From positions 434,001 through 498,000 of the forward strand of contig NZ_CP102480.1 of NCBI RefSeq assembly GCF_024662015.1: a stretch of DNA of 64,000 nt, written 5' to 3'. Numbering within the stretch: position 1 is the stretch's first letter; the number at the start of each line of letters is the position of its first letter. This DNA comes from Nisaea acidiphila (GTDB taxonomy: Bacteria > Pseudomonadota > Alphaproteobacteria > Thalassobaculales > Thalassobaculaceae). The notes below the pieces were generated by a model that was given only the letters and a program-made list of their open reading frames with translations, ran no database searches and was not told the DNA's origin. The translations under genes and the position numbers were made by a program. This document shows positions 1 through 7,950 of this stretch, piece by piece.

Positions 1-65
1 TATTCCGTATCACGCGAAGTAGCGGTTTGATTGATCGTCTTCTTGTAGGCATCGATGCCGGACAT
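1..65 (-). CDS. flaF: FlaF flagellin-synthesis regulator (5' part only)
   Basis: Only the first 21 codons lie in the window; the gene runs off the left edge. The translated start (MSGIDAYKKTINQTATSRDT) matches the usual FlaF N-terminus, with an early Ala-Tyr and a T-x-S-x-R region. The ATG is at 65-63, 3 nt after the flbT stop, so the two genes are co-transcribed. In Caulobacter, FlaF is needed for flagellin synthesis and works opposite to FlbT. Identity rests on the short N-terminus plus its position beside flbT. Confidence 0.8.
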   Translation of the reverse strand, partial: MSGIDAYKKTINQTATSRDTE

Positions 66-68
66 CAA

Positions 69-482
69 TTAACTCCCAACCGCCGCGGGCGTGCCGATCT
101 TGAGAATTTCAGATTCATAGTTCATGAGCGCCTTACAGGTTTTCAATGCTCGATAAAAGCGCTTTTCGTTCACATCCTGAACAATATTCAGAAGTGTCAT
201 ACGGACTTCTTTGAAGGTCGTCGCCTCCAGAAAACTCTCAACCAATTCCAAGAACGTGTTCCGATATTGGTCCGATTCATCCTGATCGAGATACATTAAC
301 AAAATGGTAAAATAGATTCGTTTCGCCGGCGTGTTGGCATCCTCCTCCTGCATGATGTCTTTGCCGAGTAATATCGTGGCCTCATTCTGGAGCACCAGAG
401 ATGCGCCTTTTTTTCCGGCAACCATCACGGCGCCGTTAACCACGAACTTCTCTCCAGGTTTCACATTGATTTTTAAAGGCAT
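69..482 (-). CDS. flbT: FlbT flagellin mRNA regulator
   Basis: A 137-aa protein starting MPLKINVKPGEKFVVNGAV, the typical FlbT N-terminus. The family acts post-transcriptionally: in Caulobacter FlbT binds the 5' leader of flagellin mRNA and promotes its decay until the hook is built. The ATG at 482 is preferred over an in-frame TTG at 500 because family members begin with the MPLKI-type sequence. No strong Shine-Dalgarno is visible. flaF follows after 3 nt, and two flagellin genes with structured leaders lie immediately upstream, so the likely targets are next door. Length is normal for the family. Confidence 0.95.
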   Translation of the reverse strand: MPLKINVKPGEKFVVNGAVMVAGKKGASLVLQNEATILLGKDIMQEEDANTPAKRIYFTILLMYLDQDESDQYRNTFLELVESFLEATTFKEVRMTLLNIVQDVNEKRFYRALKTCKALMNYESEILKIGTPAAVGS

Positions 483-642
483 TCGAAGAAACCCGCACAA
501 TCAAACAGACGTCTTATTCATAACATCAAATGTGGGCTTTCGAAAATGAGGAACGTCACAGTCCGGTGCACCGGGTCATCGCAGCGAGCGCGGCATCGGC
601 ATCTCAGAGCCAGTTAGGGGCAGAAGCCCGGGTAATGTGAAC

Positions 643-675
643 AAAAAAAATCGGGGGAATTTCTTCCCCCGATTT
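643..675 (-). terminator. Rho-independent terminator of flagellin gene 1
   Basis: Read on the minus strand, a 12-bp perfect stem (AAATCGGGGGAA paired with TTCCCCCGATTT, 4-nt loop) is followed by a run of eight T. It starts about 20 nt after the flagellin stop codon. Confidence 0.9.
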
Positions 676-696
676 CTATTGAGATGTGATCCGTTA

Positions 697-1524
697 TTAA
701 CGGAACAGACCCAGCAGGGACTGCGGACGCTGGTTCGCGATACCGAGGGTCTGGGTCGACAGCTGCTGCTGCACCTGCAGGGAGGTGAGGCGAGCAGACT
801 CACGAGCCAGGTCGGCATCGACGATGTTGCCGAGGCCTTCTTCGGTCGCATCCCGGATCTGCTCCAGGAACTGCGTCTGCAGATTGAGCGCACGAACTTC
901 CGCGCCGAGAGAGCCGAGCGCGGTGTTCACGACGGACTCAAGGTTGGAGAATTCGTTGGCAATCACGCTCTGCGCGTTGGTCGCATTGGAAAGGGTCGCC
1001 GTGGCGATAGCGCCGACCTGGGTGTTGACCGCGCTCTGCGCCGTAAGGGACAGAGTACCGCCAGCCAGGTTCGACAGCGTATTAACGGAAGTCGCACCGG
1101 AACTGATCAGGTTCACACCGTTGAACGACGCGTTGGCGATGAAGTTCGCCGCCTGCGAGACCAGCTCGTTGAAGTCGGACTGCAGGATGTTGCGCTGCGC
1201 GGTGGTGATACCTTCGTTGGCCAGCTCGGTGAGCTTACCGCGGATGTCGGACAGGAGGTTGGAAACTCCGGTCACACCGGCGATCGCAACGTTACCGATA
1301 CCCTTGGCGTTATTGAGGCCCTGCGTAACGGCGTCGATACCGCTCAACTCGGCCCGGATACCCTGCGCGATGGCAAAGCTGGAAGCGTTGTCGAGCGCAC
1401 CGGAAACTTTCAGGCCGGTAGAAACACGGTTCTGGGTCGTATCCAGGCTCCGATTGATGGAGTTCAGGGTACGAAGAGCCGTGAAAGCGGACGGATTGGT
1501 AAGGATAGAGTTTTGAACAGCCAT
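697..1524 (-). CDS. Flagellin 1 (275 aa)
   Basis: Filament subunit exported by the flagellar type III system. The protein has the conserved N-terminal D0/D1 helix (NSILTNPSAFTALRTLN, residues about 5-21) and the C-terminal helix ending in IANQRPQSLLGLF. The middle is short and lacks large D2/D3 domains, as in many alphaproteobacterial flagellins of about 275 aa. It is strongly similar to flagellin 2 across its whole length. The ATG at 1524 follows an AGAGGAGG Shine-Dalgarno. The gene has its own terminator and a structured leader, so it is probably monocistronic. Both the leader and the adjacent flbT suggest post-transcriptional control. Confidence 0.97.
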   Translation of the reverse strand: MAVQNSILTNPSAFTALRTLNSINRSLDTTQNRVSTGLKVSGALDNASSFAIAQGIRAELSGIDAVTQGLNNAKGIGNVAIAGVTGVSNLLSDIRGKLTELANEGITTAQRNILQSDFNELVSQAANFIANASFNGVNLISSGATSVNTLSNLAGGTLSLTAQSAVNTQVGAIATATLSNATNAQSVIANEFSNLESVVNTALGSLGAEVRALNLQTQFLEQIRDATEEGLGNIVDADLARESARLTSLQVQQQLSTQTLGIANQRPQSLLGLFR

Positions 1525-1612
1525 TTTGGCCTCCTCTTTCTAAGGTCTGCGGGAATTTTTCCCGCGGATTTTAGGGGCAAGCCCCCAGAGCAAAACCCGC
1601 TTCTTCGAGCGG
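1525..1612 (-). promoter_or_regulatory. Structured 5' leader of flagellin gene 1
   Basis: Directly upstream of the start codon, on the mRNA strand, are three consecutive hairpins. From far to near they lie at 1612-1597 (5-bp stem), 1585-1574 (GGGGC/GCCCC) and 1565-1549 (7-bp GCGGGAA stem, 3-nt loop). The box CCTTAGAAAGAGGA (1545-1532) follows and includes the Shine-Dalgarno. The same 14-nt box precedes flagellin 2. A role as FlbT target or mRNA stability element is inference. Confidence 0.6.
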
Positions 1613-1799
1613 ATAACATATAATAACACAGAAAATAGTTGCGAAAAGTTTAATATCCGTAAGGGATTTCGCCACCCGATGAGAACCTCCGGTTGGCAGA
1701 CAATAAGATTATGAAATAATTAGAACTTCATCGGACTATCGCGATTTCCGGGATGTGGGGAAAATCGCACTGGTAGAATCAAACTGATGGCCCGGACGC
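1613..1799. other. AT-rich spacer between the flagellin genes
   Basis: No gene is seen in this spacer. It must hold the flagellin 1 promoter. An AT-rich stretch at about 1613-1660 contains a weak minus-strand -10-like TATTAT, but no convincing -35, sigma-54 or sigma-28 element was found. The left part simply separates the leader from the next terminator. Confidence 0.5.
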
Positions 1800-1826
1800 A
1801 AAAAAGGGCGGCCGAAGCCGCCCTTT
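1800..1826 (-). terminator. Rho-independent terminator of flagellin gene 2
   Basis: On the minus strand, a GGGCGGC/GCCGCCC stem is closed by a TTCG tetraloop and followed by six T. It begins about 24 nt after the flagellin 2 stop. Confidence 0.92.
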
Positions 1827-1849
1827 CGCAAAAATGTGGTCTGGCTGTC

Positions 1850-2677
1850 TTAGCCGAACAGGCCCAGCAGGGTCTGCGGACGCTGGTTCGCGATGCTGAG
1901 CGTCTGAGTGGAGAGCTGCTGCTGCACCTGCAGAGAGGTGAGCCTTGCAGACTCGCGCGCCAGGTCGGCATCGACGATGTTGCCCAAACCTTCGTCGGTC
2001 GCGTCCCGGATTTCCTCGAGGAACGTGGTCTGAAGGTTCAAAGCACGAACTTCCGCACCGAGCGCGCCGAGAGCAGTGTTCACGACGGACTCGAGGTTGG
2101 AGAATTCGTTTGCAATCACGCTCTGAGCGTTGGTCGCGTTGGTAAGCGTCGCCGTAGCGATAGCACCAACCTGGGTGTTGACGGCGCTCTGGGCGGTCAG
2201 AGTCAGAAGGCCGCCGGACAGGTTGGAGAGCGTGTTGACCGTGTTGGCGCCGGACTGGATCAGGTTCACACCGTTGAACGACGCGTTGGCGATGAAGTTC
2301 GCCGCCTGCGAGATCAGCTCGTTAAAGTCGTTCTGCAGGATCTGACGCTGCGAGGTGGTGATACCTTCGTTTGCCAGCTCGGTCAGTTTGCCGCGGACAT
2401 CGGACAACAGGTTGGAAATACCGGTGACACCGGCGATCGCGACCTTGCCGATACCCTTGGCGTTGTTCAGACCCTGAGTAACCGCATCGATAGCCGTCAG
2501 TTCGGCGCGGATACCCTGCGCAATGGCGAAGTTGGACGCATCGTCCAGAGCGCCCGCAACCTTCAGGCCCGTGGAGACACGGTTCTGAGTGACGTCAAGG
2601 CTACGGTTAATGCCGTTCAACGTGCGAAGGGCGACGAAGGACGACGGATTGGTCAGAACAGAGTTTTGGATAGCCAT
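1850..2677 (-). CDS. Flagellin 2 (275 aa)
   Basis: Second filament subunit, also 275 aa and colinear with flagellin 1. It starts MAIQNSVLTNPSSFVALRTL and ends IANQRPQTLLGLFG. Differences are scattered substitutions rather than gaps, which indicates a tandem duplication that has diverged. The ATG at 2677 is preceded by AAGAGGA. A TTGACA-N17-GATGAT promoter, a double-hairpin leader and its own terminator make it an independent unit. Position beside flbT/flaF suggests coordinated control of both flagellins. Confidence 0.97.
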   Translation of the reverse strand: MAIQNSVLTNPSSFVALRTLNGINRSLDVTQNRVSTGLKVAGALDDASNFAIAQGIRAELTAIDAVTQGLNNAKGIGKVAIAGVTGISNLLSDVRGKLTELANEGITTSQRQILQNDFNELISQAANFIANASFNGVNLIQSGANTVNTLSNLSGGLLTLTAQSAVNTQVGAIATATLTNATNAQSVIANEFSNLESVVNTALGALGAEVRALNLQTTFLEEIRDATDEGLGNIVDADLARESARLTSLQVQQQLSTQTLSIANQRPQTLLGLFG

Positions 2678-2744
2678 GGTTTAAGTCCTCTTTCTAAGGG
2701 CTCGTGATGAATCAGCGTTTTGCTGATAGTGGGGTTCTCCCCAC
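2678..2744 (-). promoter_or_regulatory. Structured 5' leader of flagellin gene 2
   Basis: On the mRNA strand there are two hairpins: GTGGGG-AGAA-CCCCAC (2744-2729) and ATCAGC/GCTGAT with a 5-nt loop (2727-2711). The 14-nt box CCTTAGAAAGAGGA (2699-2686) follows, 8 nt from the ATG. The hairpin sequences differ from those of flagellin 1, but the layout of stacked hairpins, shared box and start codon is the same. The predicted transcript start (about 2745) would place the first hairpin at the very 5' end. Confidence 0.6.
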
Positions 2745-2751
2745 GGCGCTC

Positions 2752-2780
2752 ATCATCCACACATGCATAAATATTGTCAA
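2752..2780 (-). promoter_or_regulatory. Sigma-70-like promoter of flagellin gene 2
   Basis: On the minus strand there is a perfect -35 TTGACA (2780-2775), a 17-nt spacer and GATGAT (2757-2752; 4 of 6 matches to the -10 consensus). The region is AT-rich. It would start transcription at the first leader hairpin. Confidence 0.5.
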
Positions 2781-3071
2781 TAAAAAAATTAAAATTGTAG
2801 ATAAATGCAATATTTGTTTGTTCCCAATAAGTTAGCCCCCATGGCGGCGTACCCTCTCCTGCCACCCTCCTTTACGAACCCAAACATCCTCAACAGTCGC
2901 CGCACACTCAACTTGCATGCCAACCGTCGTTGGAGACGTTGCCTGGCGCGACCGTGAGCACTGGGAAATAACCGCCCCTCAGACCCGGCACAAGTTGCCC
3001 ACCTCTCGCCGCGCGACCGCCAAAACCCCGATTACTCCGCCAAACCGTCGGCAAATTCTGCCCGTCAGGAC
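2781..3071. other. Spacer between flagellin 2 and fliK
   Basis: No gene is supported here. The left 60 nt are AT-rich (upstream of the flagellin 2 promoter). The rest is GC-rich, without a hairpin, tRNA or repeat that could be identified, and leads into the sigma-54 site. Confidence 0.5.
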
Positions 3072-3086
3072 TGGCCCGGTCCTTGC
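3072..3086 (+). promoter_or_regulatory. Sigma-54 promoter of the fliK-flgD-flgE operon
   Basis: TGGCCC-GGTCC-TTGC matches the sigma-54 consensus TGGCAC-N5-TTGC, with the invariant GG and GC separated by exactly 10 nt. Initiation about 12 nt downstream gives a short leader before the fliK ATG at 3122. FlbD, the sigma-54 activator of late flagellar genes in Caulobacter, is encoded at 13768. Confidence 0.75.
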
Positions 3087-3121
3087 TTCTGATCGACAAA
3101 CACAAAGCGCGAGGGCAAAGC

Positions 3122-5365
3122 ATGTCTCCCGTATCGACCACCCCGGATCTTCTGAGCGGCGCATCAACGAAGCGTGCGAGCGCATTGCCGTTCGACCCGA
3201 TAGCATCCCGCAACACGGATCGGCCGAAGTTTCGGCTCGAAGACTATGCCCGCGATGACGTCAACGACAGCGTGCGGGCGGAATCGACTCGCCGCGAGTC
3301 TTCCGCTCGAAGCGAGCACGTAAACAACAGGCATGAGTCACGCCGGGAAACTTCGCCGTCTCAGACCAAAGACCGTCCAGAAGACAGCCAGGTGCGCGCG
3401 TCCGGTACTGAAGCCTCGCGAACCCCGGCGCCGTCTCATAACGAGACGAAAACTGTCCAGGCAGATAACGCTCCTGCATCGGAGGCTGACGCCGCCCCTG
3501 CCTCGACACCGGAACCGGCTTCGACACCGGCAAAAGATCCGAAGGAAAACGTTGCTGAAGGTTCCACCGAGGCTGCGGCAGACAGTCCGGCCGCAGCGCC
3601 GGTCGCTTCAGAGGTTCGGGAGACTCAGCCGAAAACGGAGCCTGCGCATCCGGATGGGACCGCGCAAGTGGCACCGACACAGACTGGCACGTCGAACGGC
3701 TCCGAGAACGGCAACGACAACGCCCCGTCCCCCACGCCACAGGCGAGCGGCCAGGTCAACGAGCAGAACCCGCTCTCTAATGAGAAGACTGCGCCGGTCG
3801 AGTCCTCCGGGCACTCTGTCAAGAAAACCGACGAAACGTCAGCAGCGGTTGAAAAGGCCGCACATGAGCAAATAAAGACTGCTTCCGATAATGTAGTGGC
3901 AGGTCAGCAGAAGATCACGGCCGCGACGACGGCGACGTCGGCGACCGAGCCACGCGAAAGCAACTCGGCAAAACAGAGCCCGACCCAGACGGCCTCTGCT
4001 CCTGCGCATCAAAGCGGCGACCCCAAACTCGCGGCACTGCAAAAACTGACGCAGCGTCCGGCGGCAGAGGACGCGACAGCGGCGGCGAAGTCGAATGCAA
4101 ACGCAGCCGCGAGCGACGACAAGACCACTCTCACGCTCCCCGTCCCCTGGCCTCAGAAATCCGCTGCCCAGACCGCCACGGCGCAGACGGCAACCGCCGG
4201 CACAAACGGGAAGACGACCGAGTTGCCGGCGGATGCCGTAGCCCGTGCGGTCAGGGCGGCGGCCGGCGCAGCCAATGCGAATAACCAGGCACAAAAGCCT
4301 GCAACAGAGACGTCAGCCCCTCAAGGCACCGCGAAAACAGCTGCACCCCAATCGGGGCAGCCGCTGCCGAAGATCGAGATCGAACAATCGGTCGCCGCCC
4401 GACAGCAGAATGCCGGCGAGACCGCGCTGCTAGCCGCGAACCGGGCTGCCGCCGCGGACAATGCGCCTAAGCCGAATCTTCTGCCTTCCCAGAGCGAAAC
4501 CATCGCCGCTGTGACAGCATTGAACAGCCGCGTGCCGCGCTCGAACGCCCTCGGCGCAGCTCAGCAGAGCAACGCCCTGAACAGCGCCGCCGAGAAAGCG
4601 GTCTCTCAGATCGCGGCCAATGCCGGACAGACCGCTGTCGGCGCAATCGTCGCAGGCGCAACCCAGTCCTCAGCTCCGGCCGGAGGCAGCACGACCGCCT
4701 TCACGGCCGTCCAATCGCAACCGGCGGGCACGCCAATCGAACAGGCCGCCGGGAACCACTCGCGTGGCGGTGCCAGCCAAAACGGCCTTAGCGACTCAGG
4801 CTCGACCTCGAGCGGAACGCCCCGTGCCGGCGAGATGCCGTCGACAACGACCGGCAGCAGCTTCGGAGACACGCTCCGGGCCAACGGATCCGAACGCGCG
4901 GCCAATGCGCAGGAAGCCCGGCAACCTTTGCCGGGTGCAGCCGCCGAACAGGTCAAAGTAAAGCTGGTCAAAGCTGCCCAGGGTGGCCTCGACCGGATCA
5001 AGATGCAGCTCAATCCGTCTGAGCTTGGCAAAGTCGAGGTCCGCCTCGAATTCGGCTCTGACGGCGGCGTTCGGGGAATTGTAACGGTCGAAAAACCTGA
5101 AACCCTAAGCCTTCTGCAACGCGATGCACGGCAACTGGAACAGGCTTTGCAGGACGCAGGATTCAAGACCGGTGGCGACAGCCTCGAATTCCAGATGCGG
5201 GGCGGCGACACCAACGGGAGACAGCAATTCGCCGGAGACGGCAACGGCTCGCTCTCGAACGCAGGCGGCGACCTGGCGGCTGATGAAGAACAGCTCGGTA
5301 CGGCCACCGCAGGGACTGAACAAGACGGTATCGGCGACGACGGTTCGCTGAACATGGTGGCCTAG
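3122..5365 (+). CDS. fliK: Flagellar hook-length control protein FliK
   Basis: A 747-aa secreted ruler protein that sets hook length and triggers the switch of export specificity from hook to filament proteins. The first about 600 residues are low-complexity, rich in Ala, Thr, Pro, Gln and Ser, as expected of the extended ruler part. The globular FliK C-domain is clear near the end (about residues 615-710), with an LNPSELGKVEVRLEF core. The ATG at 3122 has a GAGGG Shine-Dalgarno. An in-frame TTG at 3083 is rejected because it lies inside the sigma-54 promoter. flgD follows after 12 nt. The length is at the long end for the family because of the linker. Confidence 0.93.
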   Translation: MSPVSTTPDLLSGASTKRASALPFDPIASRNTDRPKFRLEDYARDDVNDSVRAESTRRESSARSEHVNNRHESRRETSPSQTKDRPEDSQVRASGTEASRTPAPSHNETKTVQADNAPASEADAAPASTPEPASTPAKDPKENVAEGSTEAAADSPAAAPVASEVRETQPKTEPAHPDGTAQVAPTQTGTSNGSENGNDNAPSPTPQASGQVNEQNPLSNEKTAPVESSGHSVKKTDETSAAVEKAAHEQIKTASDNVVAGQQKITAATTATSATEPRESNSAKQSPTQTASAPAHQSGDPKLAALQKLTQRPAAEDATAAAKSNANAAASDDKTTLTLPVPWPQKSAAQTATAQTATAGTNGKTTELPADAVARAVRAAAGAANANNQAQKPATETSAPQGTAKTAAPQSGQPLPKIEIEQSVAARQQNAGETALLAANRAAAADNAPKPNLLPSQSETIAAVTALNSRVPRSNALGAAQQSNALNSAAEKAVSQIAANAGQTAVGAIVAGATQSSAPAGGSTTAFTAVQSQPAGTPIEQAAGNHSRGGASQNGLSDSGSTSSGTPRAGEMPSTTTGSSFGDTLRANGSERAANAQEARQPLPGAAAEQVKVKLVKAAQGGLDRIKMQLNPSELGKVEVRLEFGSDGGVRGIVTVEKPETLSLLQRDARQLEQALQDAGFKTGGDSLEFQMRGGDTNGRQQFAGDGNGSLSNAGGDLAADEEQLGTATAGTEQDGIGDDGSLNMVA

Positions 5366-5377
5366 GAGGCAAGTGAG

Positions 5378-6049
5378 ATGTTTAGCGCAGTTTCAAGCAC
5401 TGGCGAAACCAGCATCTACGCTCAGGAGCAGACGACGTCAGAACGCCTGGAGGAAGAGCTCTCCCAGTTCATGACCCTGTTCCTGACCCAGCTTCAGAAC
5501 CAGGATCCGACGAGCCCGATGGACACGAACCAGATGACCGAACAGCTAGTCCAGTTCACTTCCGTCGAGCAGCAGATCGAGGCCAACACTCTTCTTGAGG
5601 AATTGGTGAGCGCGCAGAGCGGCAATGCGAATTCGGCAGCCGTCAGCTACATCAACCAAGGCGTCTATTTCGATGGCAATACGACCACGCTGACAGATGG
5701 CAGCGCGTCCTGGGGGTACCTGATCGACTCCGAAACCGACGCAGACAGTGTCTCGATCAACGTCTTCGATGAAGACGGCACCCTCGTCTACACCGAAGAA
5801 GGAGAGACCACCGCCGGCGTGCGCCATGAGTTCAATTGGGACGGCACGGACTCCGGCGGGGAACAGCTTCCGGACGGAACCTATTCGATCCAGGTCGGCT
5901 CTCTCGATGAAGAAAACCAGTCCATCGACACCCTCGTCGAGGCCTACGGCCTGGTCACCGGTGTGGTGACCGGCAGCGACGGCCCGAGCCTGCTTATCGG
6001 CAATGTGAGCGTCGGCATGGACGAAATCACGCGAGTTTCCGCCACTTAA
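5378..6049 (+). CDS. flgD: Hook cap protein FlgD
   Basis: A 223-aa scaffold protein that caps the growing hook and allows FlgE subunits to polymerise. The N-terminal export/assembly motif is present (FLTQLQNQDPTSPMDTNQM, about residues 35-53), followed by the QLVQFTSVEQQ segment. The C-terminal half has the FlgD Ig-like/Tudor pattern, with an NWDGTDSGGEQLPDGTYSI stretch. A GGAGG Shine-Dalgarno lies in the 12-nt gap after fliK. It is second in the fliK-flgD-flgE operon, the usual hook-gene order in alphaproteobacteria. Confidence 0.96.
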   Translation: MFSAVSSTGETSIYAQEQTTSERLEEELSQFMTLFLTQLQNQDPTSPMDTNQMTEQLVQFTSVEQQIEANTLLEELVSAQSGNANSAAVSYINQGVYFDGNTTTLTDGSASWGYLIDSETDADSVSINVFDEDGTLVYTEEGETTAGVRHEFNWDGTDSGGEQLPDGTYSIQVGSLDEENQSIDTLVEAYGLVTGVVTGSDGPSLLIGNVSVGMDEITRVSAT

Positions 6050-6159
6050 GGCGGAAGGACCGGGCGGCCGAACAGATGCCCCCGGCCACGGTGCCAGACC
6101 GGCACCATCGGTAGAAACGGCCGCGCCCCCGGGCCCGGTCATGGAATGGAGGACTAGAC

Positions 6160-7470
6160 ATGAGTGTTACCGGCGGACTTTTCGCGGGCGTGGCGTCGAT
6201 CGGCGCACAGGCAACCGCGTTTGGTATCATTTCGGACAACATCGCCAACTCGCAGACGGTGGGCTTCAAGGAAACCGATGCGCGCTTCCAGACGCTCGTC
6301 ACCCGCAGCCCGACCGCGACGGCCTTCACGCCGGGCGGCGTGCAGACCAAGCCCCTGACCGATCCGAGCCGCCAGGGTCTGCTGCAGGCGACCAACAGCA
6401 CCACGGACATCGCCGTTGACGGCAACGGCTTCTTTGTTGTGAACGAGGCCGCCGATCCGGGCAACGACGACGAATATCTTCTGACCCGCGCCGGCTCCTT
6501 CAACACCGACGAGAACGGCCGCCTGGTAAATACCGCGGGTTATTACCTGCAGGGCTGGCGGACCGACGCGACGGGCACCATCGTAAACAACGACACCCGA
6601 GACTTGCTGACCAGTCTCGAGACTGTCGATCTGTCCCAGTTCGGCCAGATTGCGAACGCGACCGACGATGTCACCATAAACGCCAACCTCCCGGCTGGCG
6701 CGGCAACCGCCGACACCGTGATCACCAATATCACGATCTATGACTCCCAGGGCTTCGACTACCTGCTCGAAACGACCTGGACCAAGGGGGCGGCCCCCAA
6801 CACCTGGACCTACGACTACACCCTGATCCGCAACCCGGGCACGATCAACGCGACCTCCATGTCGCTCGGCGGCGCGGCAAGAACAATGACCTTCAACCCG
6901 GATGGCAGCTTGCGCAGCGTCAACGGCGGAACCGCGGGCACAACCAACGAAGCGGCAACGGAAACGCTGACCATCTCGTCGGGTGAGTTCAGCCGCTCGG
7001 TCGCGACGGCCACGATCACGCTCAACTGGGGAACTTTCGGGCAGCCGACCGGTATGTCGCAGTTCAACGGTGATTTCGAAACCTCATTGCTGAACCAGGA
7101 CGGCTCCGGCCCATCGGCCCTGATCGGCGTCTCGATATCAGAGGACGGATTGGTCGCAGCGAACTTTGCCAACGGTCAGTCGAGAAACATCTACCGGCTC
7201 CCGCTGGGCACCGTTCCTTCATCCACGGAACTCTCATCGGTGAACGGCAACGCCTACCGCGTCACCTCGACTTCGGGCGATATCGTTCTCAGCATCCCGA
7301 CGAACGGCGGTACCGGTCGCGTCCAGTCCGGTGCGCTGGAAAACTCAACCACGGATATCGCGAACGAGTTCACCGATCTCATCATCACGCAGCGGGCCTA
7401 TTCGGCCTCCACCCGGATCATCACGACCGGCGACGAATTGCTCGACGAGATCATCCGCATCAAGAGGTAG
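6160..7470 (+). CDS. flgE: Flagellar hook protein FlgE
   Basis: The structural hook subunit (436 aa). The N-terminal rod/hook domain has NIANSQTVGFKETDARFQ (about residues 27-44). The C-terminal domain has NSTTDIANEFTDLIITQRAY and ends in a helix, both typical of FlgE/FlgF/FlgG axial proteins. The ATG at 6160 follows a GGAGG Shine-Dalgarno. The 110-nt gap after flgD contains a small GGTGCC/GGCACC hairpin. A strong terminator follows, so this is the last gene of the operon. Confidence 0.96.
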   Translation: MSVTGGLFAGVASIGAQATAFGIISDNIANSQTVGFKETDARFQTLVTRSPTATAFTPGGVQTKPLTDPSRQGLLQATNSTTDIAVDGNGFFVVNEAADPGNDDEYLLTRAGSFNTDENGRLVNTAGYYLQGWRTDATGTIVNNDTRDLLTSLETVDLSQFGQIANATDDVTINANLPAGAATADTVITNITIYDSQGFDYLLETTWTKGAAPNTWTYDYTLIRNPGTINATSMSLGGAARTMTFNPDGSLRSVNGGTAGTTNEAATETLTISSGEFSRSVATATITLNWGTFGQPTGMSQFNGDFETSLLNQDGSGPSALIGVSISEDGLVAANFANGQSRNIYRLPLGTVPSSTELSSVNGNAYRVTSTSGDIVLSIPTNGGTGRVQSGALENSTTDIANEFTDLIITQRAYSASTRIITTGDELLDEIIRIKR

Positions 7471-7507
7471 GTATCGTTTCCATTCGATTTCTACCGATTT
7501 CTATCTC

Positions 7508-7536
7508 GCCCCGGCATTTATGCCGGGGCTTTTTTT
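7508..7536 (+). terminator. Rho-independent terminator of fliK-flgD-flgE
   Basis: A 10-bp stem GCCCCGGCAT/ATGCCGGGGC with a TT loop is followed by seven T, about 38 nt after the flgE stop. Confidence 0.93.
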
Positions 7537-7640
7537 GTGGACATTCCGAACCGAGAAAGATCGCATTTTAACTATTCCTTAGGACGCGCCACCTATCCTG
7601 GGGTTACCGGCCTACTGATCACAAAAATGAGCAGACGACC

Positions 7641-7949
7641 GTGACCACACCCCGCGAAGAAACGATGAGCGCAGAGCAGGACAACAAAGCGAACGCATCA
7701 GCCGACCCGTTTGCCGGCCTACCGCCCGCAGATACCAAGAGGTGGGTCGTCAGCCGGAAAGCACAGGTCGTCCGGGCCGTCGAGGATGGCGTGATCACGC
7801 TGGAACAGGCCTGCGAACGCTACAGCCTCAGCCATGAGGAGTTTTCGAACTGGCGGGAATTGATCAAGGCCCACGGCACCCGGGCCTTGCGTGCGACGCG
7901 CATTCAGGATTACCGCAGAGCCTCCCGGCGTTTCCGGTCGGGAAGCTGA
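7641..7949 (+). CDS. sciP: SciP-like CtrA inhibitor (DUF1153 family)
   Basis: A 102-aa protein with the DUF1153 core: RWVVSRKAQVVRAVEDGVIT followed by LEQACERYSLSHEEFSNW, a winged-helix/helix-turn-helix fold, then an RATRIQDYR tail. In Caulobacter, SciP binds CtrA and represses CtrA-activated genes, including flagellar ones. The GTG at 7641 is the longest start. An ATG at 7665 would give 94 aa, closer to the 93-aa Caulobacter protein; neither has a strong Shine-Dalgarno. The gene lies alone between the flgE terminator and a convergent gene (1-nt gap). ctrA and chpT are in the same window. The family call is firm; action on CtrA here is inferred. Confidence 0.85.
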   Translation: MTTPREETMSAEQDNKANASADPFAGLPPADTKRWVVSRKAQVVRAVEDGVITLEQACERYSLSHEEFSNWRELIKAHGTRALRATRIQDYRRASRRFRSGS

Positions 7950-7950
7950 T

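Noticed and set aside
637-1623. Long plus-strand open frame antisense to flagellin 1 (and a similar one at 1787-2707)
   Set aside because: It mirrors the flagellin coding strand in GC-rich codons; there is no family match, and flagellin, leader and terminator explain the region.
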